Shown here in pieces: positions 18,019 through 27,198 of a stretch of DNA of 64,000 nucleotides (the stretch's first letter is position 1; the number at the start of each line of letters is the position of its first letter). Source of the DNA: Niveibacterium terrae (GTDB taxonomy: Bacteria > Pseudomonadota > Gammaproteobacteria > Burkholderiales > Rhodocyclaceae). The stretch is from positions 2,232,001 through 2,296,000 of the forward strand of contig NZ_CP172404.1 in the NCBI RefSeq assembly GCF_048213115.1, given 5' to 3'. A program made the position numbers and the translations under genes. The notes beneath the pieces were generated by a model, which was not told the origin of the DNA, did no database searches, and saw only the letters and a program-made list of their open reading frames with translations.

Positions 18019-20433
18019 TCAGTGCTTCAGCTCGGCCAAGTCGGCCGCTTCAGGGGCGGGAGGCGGCACAGCCGGCGCGGACTCGACGTCGGGCAGAGGC
18101 GTCGGAACGCGTTCGAGCGCGAGTTCGAGCACCTTGTCGAACCACTGGACCGGGATCACTTCGATCTTCTGGGTCAGATCGGGCGGCATCTCCTGCAGAT
18201 CCTTGAGATTCTCGTGCGGAATCAGCGCGGTCTTGATTCCGCCGCGCACCGCGGCGAGCAGCTTCTCCTTGAGGCCACCGATCGGCAGAACTTCGCCTCT
18301 GAGCGTGATCTCGCCGGTCATCGCGACATCGGAGCGAACCGGAATTCCGGTCAACACCGACACCAGCGCCGTCGCGATCGCGATACCCGCCGAAGGACCG
18401 TCCTTGGGCGTCGCACCTTCGGGAAGGTGGATGTGGATATCGCTCTTCTGGTAGAAGTCATCACTGATGCCCAGCGAGCGAGCGCGCTTCCTGACAACAG
18501 ACAGCGCCGCCTGGATCGATTCCTGCATCACTTCGCCGAGTTTGCCGGTCGTCAGCACCTTGCCCTTGCCGGGCAGAGCAACCGATTCGATCGTCAGCAG
18601 CTCGCCACCGACCTCGGTCCAGGCCAGCCCGGTCACCTGACCGATCTGGTTCTCCTTCTCGGCGACCCCGAAGCTGAAGCGGCGCACCCCGAGGTATTTG
18701 TCGAGGTTCGCAGCATCGACGACAACCTTGGCTGAGCCCTTCTGGATCACGAGGCTCTTGACCACCTTGCGGCAGATTTTCGAGATGTCGCGCTCCAGGC
18801 TGCGCACGCCGGCTTCTCGCGTGTAATAGCGAATGATGTCGCGCAGCGCGTCCTCAGTGACCGACAGCTCCTGGGGCTTCAGGCCATTGACCTTCATCTG
18901 CTTGGGCACCAGATAGCGCGTCGCGATGCTGACCTTCTCGTCTTCCGTGTAACCGGACAGGCGGATGATCTCCATCCGGTCGAGCAAAGGCGCCGGGATG
19001 TTCAGGCTGTTCGCGGTCGCGACGAACATCACGTCGGAGAGGTCGTACTCGACTTCGACGTAATGGTCAACGAAAGTACCGTTCTGCTCAGGATCGAGCA
19101 CTTCGAGCAGGGCCGAACTGGGGTCACCGCGGAAATCGGCGCCCATCTTGTCCACTTCGTCGAGCAGGAAGAGCGGGTTGCGCACGGCAACCTTGTTCAT
19201 GTTCTGCAGGATCTTTCCCGGCATCGAACCGATGTAGGTGCGCCGATGGCCGCGAATCTCCGCCTCGTCGCGCACGCCGCCCAGACTCATCCGGACGAAC
19301 TTGCGGTTCGTCGCCCGCGCGATCGACTGCCCTAGCGAAGTCTTGCCGACTCCGGGAGGTCCGACCAGGCACAGAATAGGAGCTTTGAGCTTTTCGACCC
19401 GCTGCTGAACGGCCAGATACTCGAGGATGCGCTCCTTGACCTTCTCGAGGCCATGGTGATCCTTGTCCAGGATCTCCTGGGCCGCGGTCAGATCCTTGCT
19501 GATCCGCGACTTCTTCTTCCAGGGAAGGCCCAGCAGCGTATCGATGAAGTTGCGCACAACCGTCGCTTCGGCGGACATCGGCGACATCAGCTTGAGCTTC
19601 TTCAGTTCAGACTGGGCTTTGGCAGTCGCTTCCTTGCTCATGCCGGCCGCGGCGATCTTCTTGTCGAGATCGTCGAGATCGGCGCCCTCCTCGCCTTCAC
19701 CCAGTTCCTTCTGGATCGCCTTGACCTGCTCGTTCAGGTAGTACTCGCGCTGGCTCTTCTCCATCTGGCGCTTGACGCGCCCACGGATGCGCTTTTCGAC
19801 CTGCAGGATATCGAGTTCGGTTTCGAGCTGGGCGAGCAGACGCTCAAGCCTCGGCACGACGCCCGACAACTCGAGGATCGCCTGTTTCTGTTCGAGCTTG
19901 AGCGGAAGGTGGGCCGCAATCGTGTCGGCCAACCGGCCCGGCTCATCGATCCCGGCCAGCGAGGTCAGGATCTCGGGCGGAATCTTCTTGTTCAGTTTTA
20001 CGTACTGGTCGAACTGGGCCAGAATCGCCCGCCTCATCGCTTCGATCTCGTGGTTTTCACCATCGCTCGAAACGATGGCGCTGACCTCGGCCACGAATAG
20101 CGTGAGCTGATCTTCGACGCGGACGATCGAAGCGCGCTGGGCGCCTTCGACCAACACCTTGACCGTGCCGTCGGGCAGCTTGAGCATCTGCAGGATGTTG
20201 GCGATACAGCCAACCGGATAGAGATCCTCGGCCGTCGGTTCATCCTTGGCGGCGGACTTCTGCGCGACCAGCAGGATGCTCTTCGAGGATTCCATCGCCG
20301 CTTCCAGCGCCTTGATGGATTTCGGGCGCCCAACGAAGAGCGGGATCACCATGTGCGGGAAAACAACGACATCCCGCAGCGGCAGCAGCGGGAGTTCGAG
20401 AACTTCAGGGGACAGATCAGGCAGGCTTGCCAT
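18019..20433 (-). CDS. lon: ATP-dependent protease Lon
   Basis: Lon is the AAA+ serine protease that degrades misfolded and regulatory proteins in the cytoplasm. The 804-residue protein starts with the LON substrate-binding domain (LPLLPLRDVVVFPHMVIPLF). A coiled-coil region follows, then the Walker A GPPGVGKTSLG and Walker B LFLLDEVDKMG of the AAA+ module. The protease domain has the PKDGPSAGIAIA motif with catalytic Ser681. The C-terminus extends beyond the fold with a short Pro/Ala-rich tail. A near-consensus heat-shock promoter lies directly upstream. Confidence 0.98.
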   Translation of the reverse strand: MASLPDLSPEVLELPLLPLRDVVVFPHMVIPLFVGRPKSIKALEAAMESSKSILLVAQKSAAKDEPTAEDLYPVGCIANILQMLKLPDGTVKVLVEGAQRASIVRVEDQLTLFVAEVSAIVSSDGENHEIEAMRRAILAQFDQYVKLNKKIPPEILTSLAGIDEPGRLADTIAAHLPLKLEQKQAILELSGVVPRLERLLAQLETELDILQVEKRIRGRVKRQMEKSQREYYLNEQVKAIQKELGEGEEGADLDDLDKKIAAAGMSKEATAKAQSELKKLKLMSPMSAEATVVRNFIDTLLGLPWKKKSRISKDLTAAQEILDKDHHGLEKVKERILEYLAVQQRVEKLKAPILCLVGPPGVGKTSLGQSIARATNRKFVRMSLGGVRDEAEIRGHRRTYIGSMPGKILQNMNKVAVRNPLFLLDEVDKMGADFRGDPSSALLEVLDPEQNGTFVDHYVEVEYDLSDVMFVATANSLNIPAPLLDRMEIIRLSGYTEDEKVSIATRYLVPKQMKVNGLKPQELSVTEDALRDIIRYYTREAGVRSLERDISKICRKVVKSLVIQKGSAKVVVDAANLDKYLGVRRFSFGVAEKENQIGQVTGLAWTEVGGELLTIESVALPGKGKVLTTGKLGEVMQESIQAALSVVRKRARSLGISDDFYQKSDIHIHLPEGATPKDGPSAGIAIATALVSVLTGIPVRSDVAMTGEITLRGEVLPIGGLKEKLLAAVRGGIKTALIPHENLKDLQEMPPDLTQKIEVIPVQWFDKVLELALERVPTPLPDVESAPAVPPPAPEAADLAELKH

Positions 20434-20463
20434 GTGGGTTTCCTTTTATCCAGGCTACCGGGG

Positions 20464-20491
20464 ATATGGGATCCCCGGCACGGATTTCAAG
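20464..20491 (-). promoter_or_regulatory. Sigma-32 (RpoH) heat-shock promoter of lon
   Basis: The minus strand reads CTTGAAA (20485-20491), 13 bases, then TCCCATAT (20464-20471). The RpoH consensus is CTTGAAA, 11-16 bases, CCCCATNT, so only one core position differs. Transcription would begin near 20457 and leave a leader of about 24 bases before lon. The -10 lies inside a perfect inverted repeat, CCGGGGAT/ATCCCCGG (20458-20478), which on RNA could also fold as the end of the clpX message. Confidence 0.7.
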
Positions 20492-20531
20492 CAGGCCTGG
20501 TTCGGGCCGGATTCCGACGCCGGAGCGCTCG

Positions 20532-21800
20532 TCAGTTCGAGCCCGATACCTTGGGTTGCTCCGCATAGATCAGCAGAGGTTTGCCACTGCCGTCTATCGT
20601 CGCTTCGTCGATGACCACCTTCGCAACATTCTCCATACCGGGCAGCTCGTACATCGTATCGAGCAGCGTCGCTTCGAGAATGGAGCGCAGGCCGCGCGCA
20701 CCGGTCTTGCGCTTGAGCGCCTTGCGCGCAATCGCCTGCATCGCGGTCGGACGCACTTCGAGCTCAACCCCTTCCATCGTGAAGAGCTTCTGGTACTGCT
20801 TGACCAGAGCGTTCTTCGGTTCGACCAGGATCTGGATCAGCGCCGCCTCATCGAGTTCCTGCAACGTCGCAACGACCGGCAGGCGGCCAATGAACTCGGG
20901 GATCAGACCGTACTTGATCAGATCCTCGGGTTCGACACCGCGCAGCGCCTCGCTGACGTTGCGGGCATCGCGGCTGCGCACGTCGGCGCCGAAACCGATG
21001 CCGATCTGCTCGGAACGGTTGCGGATGACTTTTTCGAGGCCGTCAAATGCACCGCCGCAGATGAACAGGATGTTGGTCGTATCGACCTGGACGAAGTCCT
21101 GATTCGGGTGCTTGCGCCCGCCCTGGGGCGGCACCGCGGCGACCGTGCCTTCGATCAGCTTCAGCAGCGCCTGCTGGACACCTTCGCCCGACACGTCGCG
21201 GGTGATCGAAGGGTTGTCCGACTTGCGCGAGATCTTGTCGATCTCGTCGATGTAGACGATGCCCTGCTGGGCCTTGTCGACATCGTAGTCGCACTTCTGC
21301 AGCAGCTTCTGGATGATGTTCTCGACGTCCTCACCGACATAGCCGGCTTCGGTCAAAGTCGTCGCATCGGCCATCACGAAAGGCACGTTCAGCAGACGAG
21401 CCAGAGTCTGGGCGAGCAGGGTCTTGCCCGAGCCGGTCGGCCCGATCAGCAGGATGTTGCTCTTTGCGATCTCGACTTCGTCGGTGCGCGAGCTCTGATG
21501 ACGCAGGCGCTTGTAGTGGTTGTAGACGGCAACCGACAGGATGCGCTTGGCCGGATCCTGGCCGATCACATACTGGTCAAGGATGGCGCCGATCTCCTTC
21601 GGAGTCGGCAGCTCGCCGCGTTCGGCGCGCACCGCCGTCTCTCCGCCCACTTCATCGCGGATGATGTCATTGCACAGCTCGATGCACTCGTCGCAGATGA
21701 AGACCGACGGACCTGCGATCAGCTTCTTGACCTCGTGCTGACTCTTGCCACAGAACGAGCAATACAAGAGCTTTTCTCCACCGTTCTTTTTCTCGCTCAT
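20532..21800 (-). CDS. clpX: ClpX unfoldase subunit
   Basis: ClpX is the AAA+ unfoldase that feeds tagged substrates to ClpP. The 422-residue product starts at 21800 with MSEKKNGGEKLLYCSFCGKS. Its N-terminal C4 zinc domain is CSFC followed by FICDECIELC. GPTGSGKTLLAQTLA is Walker A and IVYIDEIDKI is Walker B. The frame is open a further 63 codons into clpP, but homology begins at this ATG. The gap to clpP is 31 bases, giving the usual tig-clpP-clpX-lon order. Confidence 0.97.
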   Translation of the reverse strand: MSEKKNGGEKLLYCSFCGKSQHEVKKLIAGPSVFICDECIELCNDIIRDEVGGETAVRAERGELPTPKEIGAILDQYVIGQDPAKRILSVAVYNHYKRLRHQSSRTDEVEIAKSNILLIGPTGSGKTLLAQTLARLLNVPFVMADATTLTEAGYVGEDVENIIQKLLQKCDYDVDKAQQGIVYIDEIDKISRKSDNPSITRDVSGEGVQQALLKLIEGTVAAVPPQGGRKHPNQDFVQVDTTNILFICGGAFDGLEKVIRNRSEQIGIGFGADVRSRDARNVSEALRGVEPEDLIKYGLIPEFIGRLPVVATLQELDEAALIQILVEPKNALVKQYQKLFTMEGVELEVRPTAMQAIARKALKRKTGARGLRSILEATLLDTMYELPGMENVAKVVIDEATIDGSGKPLLIYAEQPKVSGSN

Positions 21801-21831
21801 CGTTCGGTAGCCTCTCTGCCAAAAACCACTG

Positions 21832-22497
21832 TCACTTTTTGCCTTGCTCGTCGGCCGGACTACGGCTGGTGAGCACTCGGTCGACGAGGCCGTACGCGAC
21901 CGCCTCATCCGCCGACATGAAATTGTCCCGGTCGGTGTCGCGCTCGATCTGCTCGACGCTCTGACCGGTGTTGCGGGCGAGGATCTCATTGAGACTCGCG
22001 CGCAGCTTCAGGATCTCGCGGGCGTGGATTTCGATGTCCGTCGCCTGCCCCTGGAAACCGCCCAGAGGCTGGTGGATCATCACCCGCGAATTGGGCAGCG
22101 CGACGCGCTTGCCGCGCGCGCCAGCCGAGAGCAGGAAGGCCCCCATGCTGGCGGCCTGGCCCACACACAGCGTGCTGACATCGGGCTTGACGAACTGCAT
22201 GGTGTCGTAGATCGCCATGCCTGCCGTAACCGATCCTCCCGGAGAATTGATATAGAAATAGATATCCTTGTCCGGATTGTCCGCTTCGAGGAACAGCAAC
22301 TGCGCGACGACAAGATTAGCCGTCGCATCGTTGACCGGCCCCACAAGGAACACGATGCGTTCCTTGAGCAAGCGAGAGTAGATGTCGTAGGCGCGTTCTC
22401 CCCGACCGCTCTGCTCCACGACCATAGGCACCAGACCGAGCCCTTGCGGTTCCCAGTTCGACTGCCACGAAGCATTGGTTCGATTACTGTTCATCAT
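21832..22497 (-). CDS. clpP: ClpP protease subunit
   Basis: ClpP forms the tetradecameric proteolytic chamber used by ClpX and ClpA. The 221-residue protein has catalytic Ser117 in GQAASMGAFLL and His142 in MIHQPLGG, with the Asp further on. GLGLVPMVVEQSGRGERAYD is the typical start of the processed form, so the first 20 or so residues are probably a propeptide. Two ATG codons stand in tandem at the start and either could be used. It follows tig by 9 bases. Confidence 0.97.
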   Translation of the reverse strand: MMNSNRTNASWQSNWEPQGLGLVPMVVEQSGRGERAYDIYSRLLKERIVFLVGPVNDATANLVVAQLLFLEADNPDKDIYFYINSPGGSVTAGMAIYDTMQFVKPDVSTLCVGQAASMGAFLLSAGARGKRVALPNSRVMIHQPLGGFQGQATDIEIHAREILKLRASLNEILARNTGQSVEQIERDTDRDNFMSADEAVAYGLVDRVLTSRSPADEQGKK

Positions 22498-22506
22498 GCC
22501 CTGCCA

Positions 22507-23814
22507 TCAGTTGGCGGTATGACCCATGAAAGAGTCAAAAGCGACCGGCTTGTCGCTGACCTGAACGGTGTTCAGAATCCAGCTCACCACGTTGTCTTCG
22601 ATCACCATCGCTTCGACCTGAGCGAGGCGCTCAGGCTGAGCGTAGTACCACTTCACGACTTCGGCCGGATCCTCGAAGCTCTGCGCATTGTCGTCGACCA
22701 TCGCACGGACCTGCTCGGGCTTGGCATGCAGCTCGTTCTTCTTGACGATCTCGGAAAGCACGAGGCCCAGCTTGACGCGGCGCACGGCCTGGTCGGCGAA
22801 CCAGGAGGGCTCAACCGGCAGCTTCTTGACATCCATGCCACGCGACGCGAAATCACGGCGAGCGTTCTCGGCGAGCTGAGCGCTTTCCATCTCAACCAGC
22901 GCCTTGGGCACTTCGATCGGGTTCGCTTCAAGCAGCAGATTCATCGCCTGTTCCTTGACCGCAGCCTGAACGCGGCGGCGCACTTCACGCTCGAGGTTGG
23001 ACTTCACCTCTTCGCGCATCTTTGCGACATCGCCATCGGCAACACCCAGAGCACGAGCAAAGTCGGCATCGACTTCGGGCAGCTTCGCGGCTTCGATCTT
23101 CTTGACCGTAATCGCGAACTGAACCGTCTGGCCAGCCAGATCCTTGGCCTGGTAGTTCTCGGGGAAAGTCAGATCGAAAGTCTTCGCGTCACCGACCTTC
23201 GCGCCGTCGAGCTGGGTTTCGAACTCGGGCAGCAGGGTTCCGGCGCCGAGCACCAGAGCGAAATCGGTCGCGCTGCCGCCGGCGAAAGCTTCGCCATCGC
23301 GGGTACCGACGAAATCGATCGTCACGCGGTCATCCTTCGCAGCGACCTTATCCGCCGCTTCGTAGCTGACGCGCTGCTTGCGCAGGATTTCGATCGTGCG
23401 ATCGACTTCCGCTTCACCGACTTCGAGTTGCGGACGTTCCAGAGTCTTGGCGGACACGTCAGCCAGAGCGATCTCGGGGTAGACCTCGAAGACAGCCGAG
23501 AACTCCAGAACCCCTTCGGCGGAAGCTTCCTTGGCTTCGATCCGGGGTTGCCCTGCTACGCGCAGGTTCTGCTCGCGCACCTTTTCACCAAAAGCCTTCT
23601 CGACAGCCGAGCCGATCGCTTCGCTGCGCAGCTGATAACCGTAGTTCTGTTCAACGATCTTCAGCGGCACCTTGCCGGCACGGAATCCGGGCATCTTGAC
23701 GGTGCGGGCGAGCTTCTTGAGGCGCTGACCGACATCACTTTCGATGTCGGAAAGGGCGACGGACATATCGATGCGGCGCTCGAGCGCGCCAAGCGTCACT
23801 TCGTTGGTCTGCAT
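22507..23814 (-). CDS. tig: Trigger factor
   Basis: Trigger factor binds the ribosome exit tunnel and shields nascent chains; it also has prolyl isomerase activity. The 435-residue product has the ribosome-binding signature GFRAGKVP near residues 44-51. The central FKBP-like domain (RVTIDFVGTRDGEAFAGGSA) follows, then a long helical C-terminal domain. Length is standard. It heads the tig-clpP-clpX run. A weak extended -10 (TGCTAAGAT, minus strand, 23913-23921) about 100 bases upstream may serve it. Confidence 0.97.
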   Translation of the reverse strand: MQTNEVTLGALERRIDMSVALSDIESDVGQRLKKLARTVKMPGFRAGKVPLKIVEQNYGYQLRSEAIGSAVEKAFGEKVREQNLRVAGQPRIEAKEASAEGVLEFSAVFEVYPEIALADVSAKTLERPQLEVGEAEVDRTIEILRKQRVSYEAADKVAAKDDRVTIDFVGTRDGEAFAGGSATDFALVLGAGTLLPEFETQLDGAKVGDAKTFDLTFPENYQAKDLAGQTVQFAITVKKIEAAKLPEVDADFARALGVADGDVAKMREEVKSNLEREVRRRVQAAVKEQAMNLLLEANPIEVPKALVEMESAQLAENARRDFASRGMDVKKLPVEPSWFADQAVRRVKLGLVLSEIVKKNELHAKPEQVRAMVDDNAQSFEDPAEVVKWYYAQPERLAQVEAMVIEDNVVSWILNTVQVSDKPVAFDSFMGHTAN

Positions 23815-24024
23815 TCAGTCTATTCCTTGGACACGACGGAAGGGCAAGCGCAATTTCCAGAAATAGGGCAAAAACAGCCCCATTCCGGCAATCACTACGC
23901 CCCGATGGGCGGATCTTAGCACAGCCTAATCCCCCGCCATCCCCACCCCGCGCTCCCGGGCACCTGCGATGAGCCGGATCTGGCGAGAGAAAAGGCGTGC
24001 ACGCGCACGCGCCGAGGTCAAACC

Positions 24025-25173
24025 CTAGTTCGCTGGAGTCTGAAATGCGCCGGGCGAACGCTGCCCCGCAGCCAGGCTCCGCGTTGTCCGCGGATGCACA
24101 TACTCGGCATCAGGAGAGAGCGTCACCCCATCGAGTTTGACGGGCTGCGCCTTGCCAAGCAGAGGGCTGGCATGGGCGAGGCGGTAATCATCGCGGATCG
24201 CGTTCGCGAAAACATCGAGACCAGCGACATGATTGCCTTCGACGAGACCGGAGAGATTGCGCGAGAAGCCGGGAGCGAGGCCGACCAGCAGGTTATTGAC
24301 CGCAACGAGGCGCACCGCGCCGGGCCGGACGTCGAGCATGATCCCCGGCCTCGCCCTGTCGTCGACCAGGGTATTGAAGACAAGCGTCAGCGAATTGACC
24401 GGCCAGCGATAGCCCTCGGCGCCATAGGAGACGATCTTCGAATTCTCGGTCGTGCTCGATTGCTCGATCAGGTTGCCGAGCACCAGCGCCCGCCCACCGT
24501 TCGGAAACTCCAGCTCGTAGCTCGCCCGGCCACCGATCTCGTCGGTCAGCCGGTTGTAGCGGATGTCGTTATCGCGGGCACGACTTTTCAGCAGATGGCC
24601 GACCTTCGCGTGGTGAAAATAGCTTCCCCGAACGACCAAGCGGTCAATCGCGCCGACATAGAGGTTATGGCTCTGCCCATCTCCCGCGCCATTGTGTCCG
24701 AACTCGCTGTTCTCTATCGTCAGTGTCATTCCCGGATTACCGGCCGTCAGGATGCCGTTTTCGTTATCCAGAAAGCGGCAGTTGCGCACCGTCAGCGAGC
24801 CCAGCTCGAAACGGATGCCGGCGCCGTTGCGGTCGGGAACACGCGCGCCGCGAAACTCTATGCCTTCGACGTGAACCTGCTGCCCGCGCAGCACCAGAAT
24901 CCCTTTGCCTTCAGCGGCCCGCCCCATCGCAAGCAAACGGGTCTTGCCGGCGACACCGCGGATCGTCAGCCGGCTCTGCGCGAAGACGGCAACCTCGCCC
25001 CGGAAATCCCCGGCCGCCAGCGAAATCGTATCGCCATCCTTCGCGCGCCGCGCAGCATCCTCAAGAGATATCTTCCCTCCCGGCTCGATCGCGATGACCT
25101 CGGCCCGGGCGAGGCCGGCAGCCCAGAGATGCGGAACAAGGGCGAGAGCGGCGAGAACGAATTTCGACGGCAT
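24025..25173 (-). CDS. Secreted right-handed beta-helix protein, function unknown
   Basis: I do not recognise a named family. The 382-residue product starts with a signal peptide (MPSKFVLAALALVPHLW, cleaved near ARA). It then shows repeated short beta rungs with recurring LTIRG, VEGIEF, LTVRNCRF, LTIENSEF and LVVRGSYF. That is the pattern of right-handed parallel beta-helix (pectate-lyase-like) proteins, so it may bind or cut a polysaccharide in the periplasm, which is inference. The ATG at 25173 follows AGGGA; an earlier in-frame ATG lies inside the glnB terminator hairpin and is unlikely. It has no functional partner nearby. Confidence 0.75.
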   Translation of the reverse strand: MPSKFVLAALALVPHLWAAGLARAEVIAIEPGGKISLEDAARRAKDGDTISLAAGDFRGEVAVFAQSRLTIRGVAGKTRLLAMGRAAEGKGILVLRGQQVHVEGIEFRGARVPDRNGAGIRFELGSLTVRNCRFLDNENGILTAGNPGMTLTIENSEFGHNGAGDGQSHNLYVGAIDRLVVRGSYFHHAKVGHLLKSRARDNDIRYNRLTDEIGGRASYELEFPNGGRALVLGNLIEQSSTTENSKIVSYGAEGYRWPVNSLTLVFNTLVDDRARPGIMLDVRPGAVRLVAVNNLLVGLAPGFSRNLSGLVEGNHVAGLDVFANAIRDDYRLAHASPLLGKAQPVKLDGVTLSPDAEYVHPRTTRSLAAGQRSPGAFQTPAN

Positions 25174-25216
25174 TGCGGGTCCCTGACAAGTACGACGCGG
25201 AATGCCCATGATAAAG

Positions 25217-25247
25217 AAGGGCTTCACGGCGACACCGTGAAGCCCTT
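25217..25247 (-). terminator. Probable terminator of glnB
   Basis: Perfect 13-base stem AAGGGCTTCACGG/CCGTGAAGCCCTT with a five-base loop, followed on the minus strand by CTTTAT, a weak T tract. It separates glnB from the beta-helix gene. Confidence 0.65.
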
Positions 25248-25261
25248 CCGGAAAACGCGCA

Positions 25262-25286
25262 GTTTCGCCGCCCGAGGCGGCGAAAC
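25262..25286 (-). repeat. Perfect hairpin just after the glnB stop
   Basis: Stem GTTTCGCCGCC/GGCGGCGAAAC (11 pairs) with a CGA/TCG loop, five bases beyond the glnB stop. It has no T tract, so it may protect the 3' end of the mRNA rather than terminate transcription. Confidence 0.6.
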
Positions 25287-25290
25287 CAGA

Positions 25291-25629
25291 TCAGATGGCT
25301 GCTTCGTCGGTTTCTCCGGTGCGGATGCGGACCACCTGCTCGACAGGCATCACGAAGATCTTGCCATCGCCGATCTTACCGGTCCGCGCCGCCTTGATCA
25401 CCGCATCGATGGCCTGCTCCACGACGTGATCGGCGATGACGACTTCGATCTTAATCTTGGGCAGGAAATCGACAACGTACTCGGCTCCCCGGTACAGCTC
25501 GGTGTGCCCTTTCTGACGTCCAAAGCCCTTGACTTCGGTCACGGTCAGACCCGTCACTCCGACCTCGGACAAGGCTTCACGCACTTCGTCGAGCTTGAAA
25601 GGCTTGATGATCGCTTCGATCTTCTTCAT
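25291..25629 (-). CDS. glnB: Nitrogen regulatory PII protein GlnB
   Basis: PII integrates 2-oxoglutarate, ATP/ADP and glutamine status and controls NtrB and the glutamine synthetase adenylyltransferase. The 112-residue product is full length. The T-loop carries Tyr51 in RGAEYVVDFLPK, the residue uridylylated by GlnD. TGKIGDGKIFV is the C-terminal signature. The start follows AAGGAGG. No amtB lies beside it, so I call it GlnB rather than GlnK. It is 45 bases downstream of cysS and ends at two strong hairpins. Confidence 0.94.
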   Translation of the reverse strand: MKKIEAIIKPFKLDEVREALSEVGVTGLTVTEVKGFGRQKGHTELYRGAEYVVDFLPKIKIEVVIADHVVEQAIDAVIKAARTGKIGDGKIFVMPVEQVVRIRTGETDEAAI

Positions 25630-25674
25630 GTCTTCCTCCTTGTTGGTTCAAACACACCCAGGAACGGGACGGCC

Positions 25675-27054
25675 TCACCCCCGCCGCCAGATCGTCCCCT
25701 GAGCAGAATCTTCGAGCACTATTGCTTGCGCTTTCAACTGATCCCGGATCGCATCGGAACGCGCAAAATCGCGCGCCTTCTTGGCCGCGGCCCGCTCCGC
25801 GATCAGCGCTTCAATCTGCTCGGCCGAGAGCCCCCCCTGCGCGGCACCGCCTTGCAGAAAATCGTTTGGCGAGCGCTGCAGCAGACCCAGCACGCCGCCG
25901 AGCGCTCGCAGCAGGCCGGCCAGAGTTCCCGAACGGGTACGCAGAACCTCGCTGGCGAGTTCGAAGAGCACGGCAACCGCCTCGGGCGTATTGAAATCAT
26001 CATCCATCGCCACCCGGAAACGGTCCGCATAGGGCGCCGCCCAGTCGATTTCGACCGCTTCGGCCGGCACATCGCGCAAGGCCGTATAGAGCCGGGTCAG
26101 TGCGTTCTTCGCGTCGACGAGCAGCTCTTCCGTATAGTTGATCTGGCTGCGATAGTGCGAGCGCACGACGAAGAAGCGGATCACTTCGGCATCGAACCTC
26201 TTCAGCGCATCGCGGATCGTGAAGAAGTTGCCGAGCGACTTCGACATCTTCTCGGCATTGACGTTGAGCGAGCCGGCGTGCATCCAGACGTTCGCAAAGC
26301 TGCACTGATGGGCGCCTTCGCTCTGCGCAATCTCGTTCTCATGGTGAGGGAAGCGCAGATCGGGACCGCCGCCATGGATATCCAGCGTCTTGCCGAGGAT
26401 GGCGCCGCTCATCGCCGAGCACTCGATGTGCCAGCCAGGGCGCCCCGCACCCCAGCGCGAAACCCATTTCGTCTCGGCCGGCTCAGTCGGCTTGGCCGCC
26501 TTCCAGAGCACGAAGTCGAGCGGGTCGCGCTTGGTCGAGTTGACCTCGATCCGCTCGCCAGCCCGCAGATCGTCGAGCGATTTGCCCGAGAGCTTTCCAT
26601 AGCCGGGAAACTTGCGCACCGCGTAGTTGACGTCGCCATCGGCCGCCTGATAGGCGAGGCCGTTCGCCTCGAGCGCCTCGATCAGTTCGAGCATCTGCGG
26701 CACAAACTGGGTCGCGCGCGGTTCGAGATCGGGGGCTTCATTGCCCAGCGCAGCGAAGTCCTCGCTCATCGCACCGATCATCCGCTCGGTCAGCGCGTAA
26801 ATGCTCTCGCCGTTTTCGGTCGCGCGGCGGATGATCTTGTCGTCGATGTCGGTGATGTTGCGGACATAGGTCACCGCGTATCCGCTTGCCCTGAGCCAGC
26901 GCTGAACCACATCGAAACCGATCACGGTGCGCGCATGTCCCAGATGGCAGAAGTCATAGACCGTAATGCCGCAGACATAGAGCCGAACCTTGCCGGGTTC
27001 GATGCTCTTGAACAGTTGTTTCTGCCGGGTCAGGGAATTGTAAATCGTCAGCAT
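25675..27054 (-). CDS. cysS: Cysteinyl-tRNA synthetase
   Basis: CysRS charges tRNA-Cys. The 459-residue class I enzyme has the HIGH-type motif FCHLGHART, with zinc ligands starting at VCGITVYD, and the KMSKS loop (KMSKSLGNFF). The ATG at 27054 is the start of homology (MLTIYNSLTRQKQLF); the frame is open 22 codons further upstream into a promoter region. It is divergent from the TPR-protein operon, with a shared intergenic space of about 140 bases. Confidence 0.97.
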   Translation of the reverse strand: MLTIYNSLTRQKQLFKSIEPGKVRLYVCGITVYDFCHLGHARTVIGFDVVQRWLRASGYAVTYVRNITDIDDKIIRRATENGESIYALTERMIGAMSEDFAALGNEAPDLEPRATQFVPQMLELIEALEANGLAYQAADGDVNYAVRKFPGYGKLSGKSLDDLRAGERIEVNSTKRDPLDFVLWKAAKPTEPAETKWVSRWGAGRPGWHIECSAMSGAILGKTLDIHGGGPDLRFPHHENEIAQSEGAHQCSFANVWMHAGSLNVNAEKMSKSLGNFFTIRDALKRFDAEVIRFFVVRSHYRSQINYTEELLVDAKNALTRLYTALRDVPAEAVEIDWAAPYADRFRVAMDDDFNTPEAVAVLFELASEVLRTRSGTLAGLLRALGGVLGLLQRSPNDFLQGGAAQGGLSAEQIEALIAERAAAKKARDFARSDAIRDQLKAQAIVLEDSAQGTIWRRG

Positions 27055-27142
27055 AGTGTGGAATCGCGTTGAACGGATCTGGCCGCGCTCGGGCAAAAAA
27101 GCGCCTCTGGCACTTCGCACCGTGATACGCCCCGACCTTGTT

Positions 27143-27150
27143 GGTAGAAT
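27143..27150 (+). promoter_or_regulatory. Extended -10 promoter of the TPR/L,D-transpeptidase operon
   Basis: TGG then TAGAAT (27145-27150) is an extended -10 element. It predicts a start near 27157. An ATG at 27157 would then be leaderless, which favours the downstream ATG at 27199. Confidence 0.45.
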
Positions 27151-27198
27151 GTCAGGTTGAATGTGGGCGAATGGCGCCTGCGAATCGATGGTAGCACA

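Noticed and set aside
24094..27072. 992-codon plus-strand frame across the beta-helix gene, glnB and cysS
   Set aside because: It is antisense to three well-supported genes, crosses their terminators and contains no recognisable motif.
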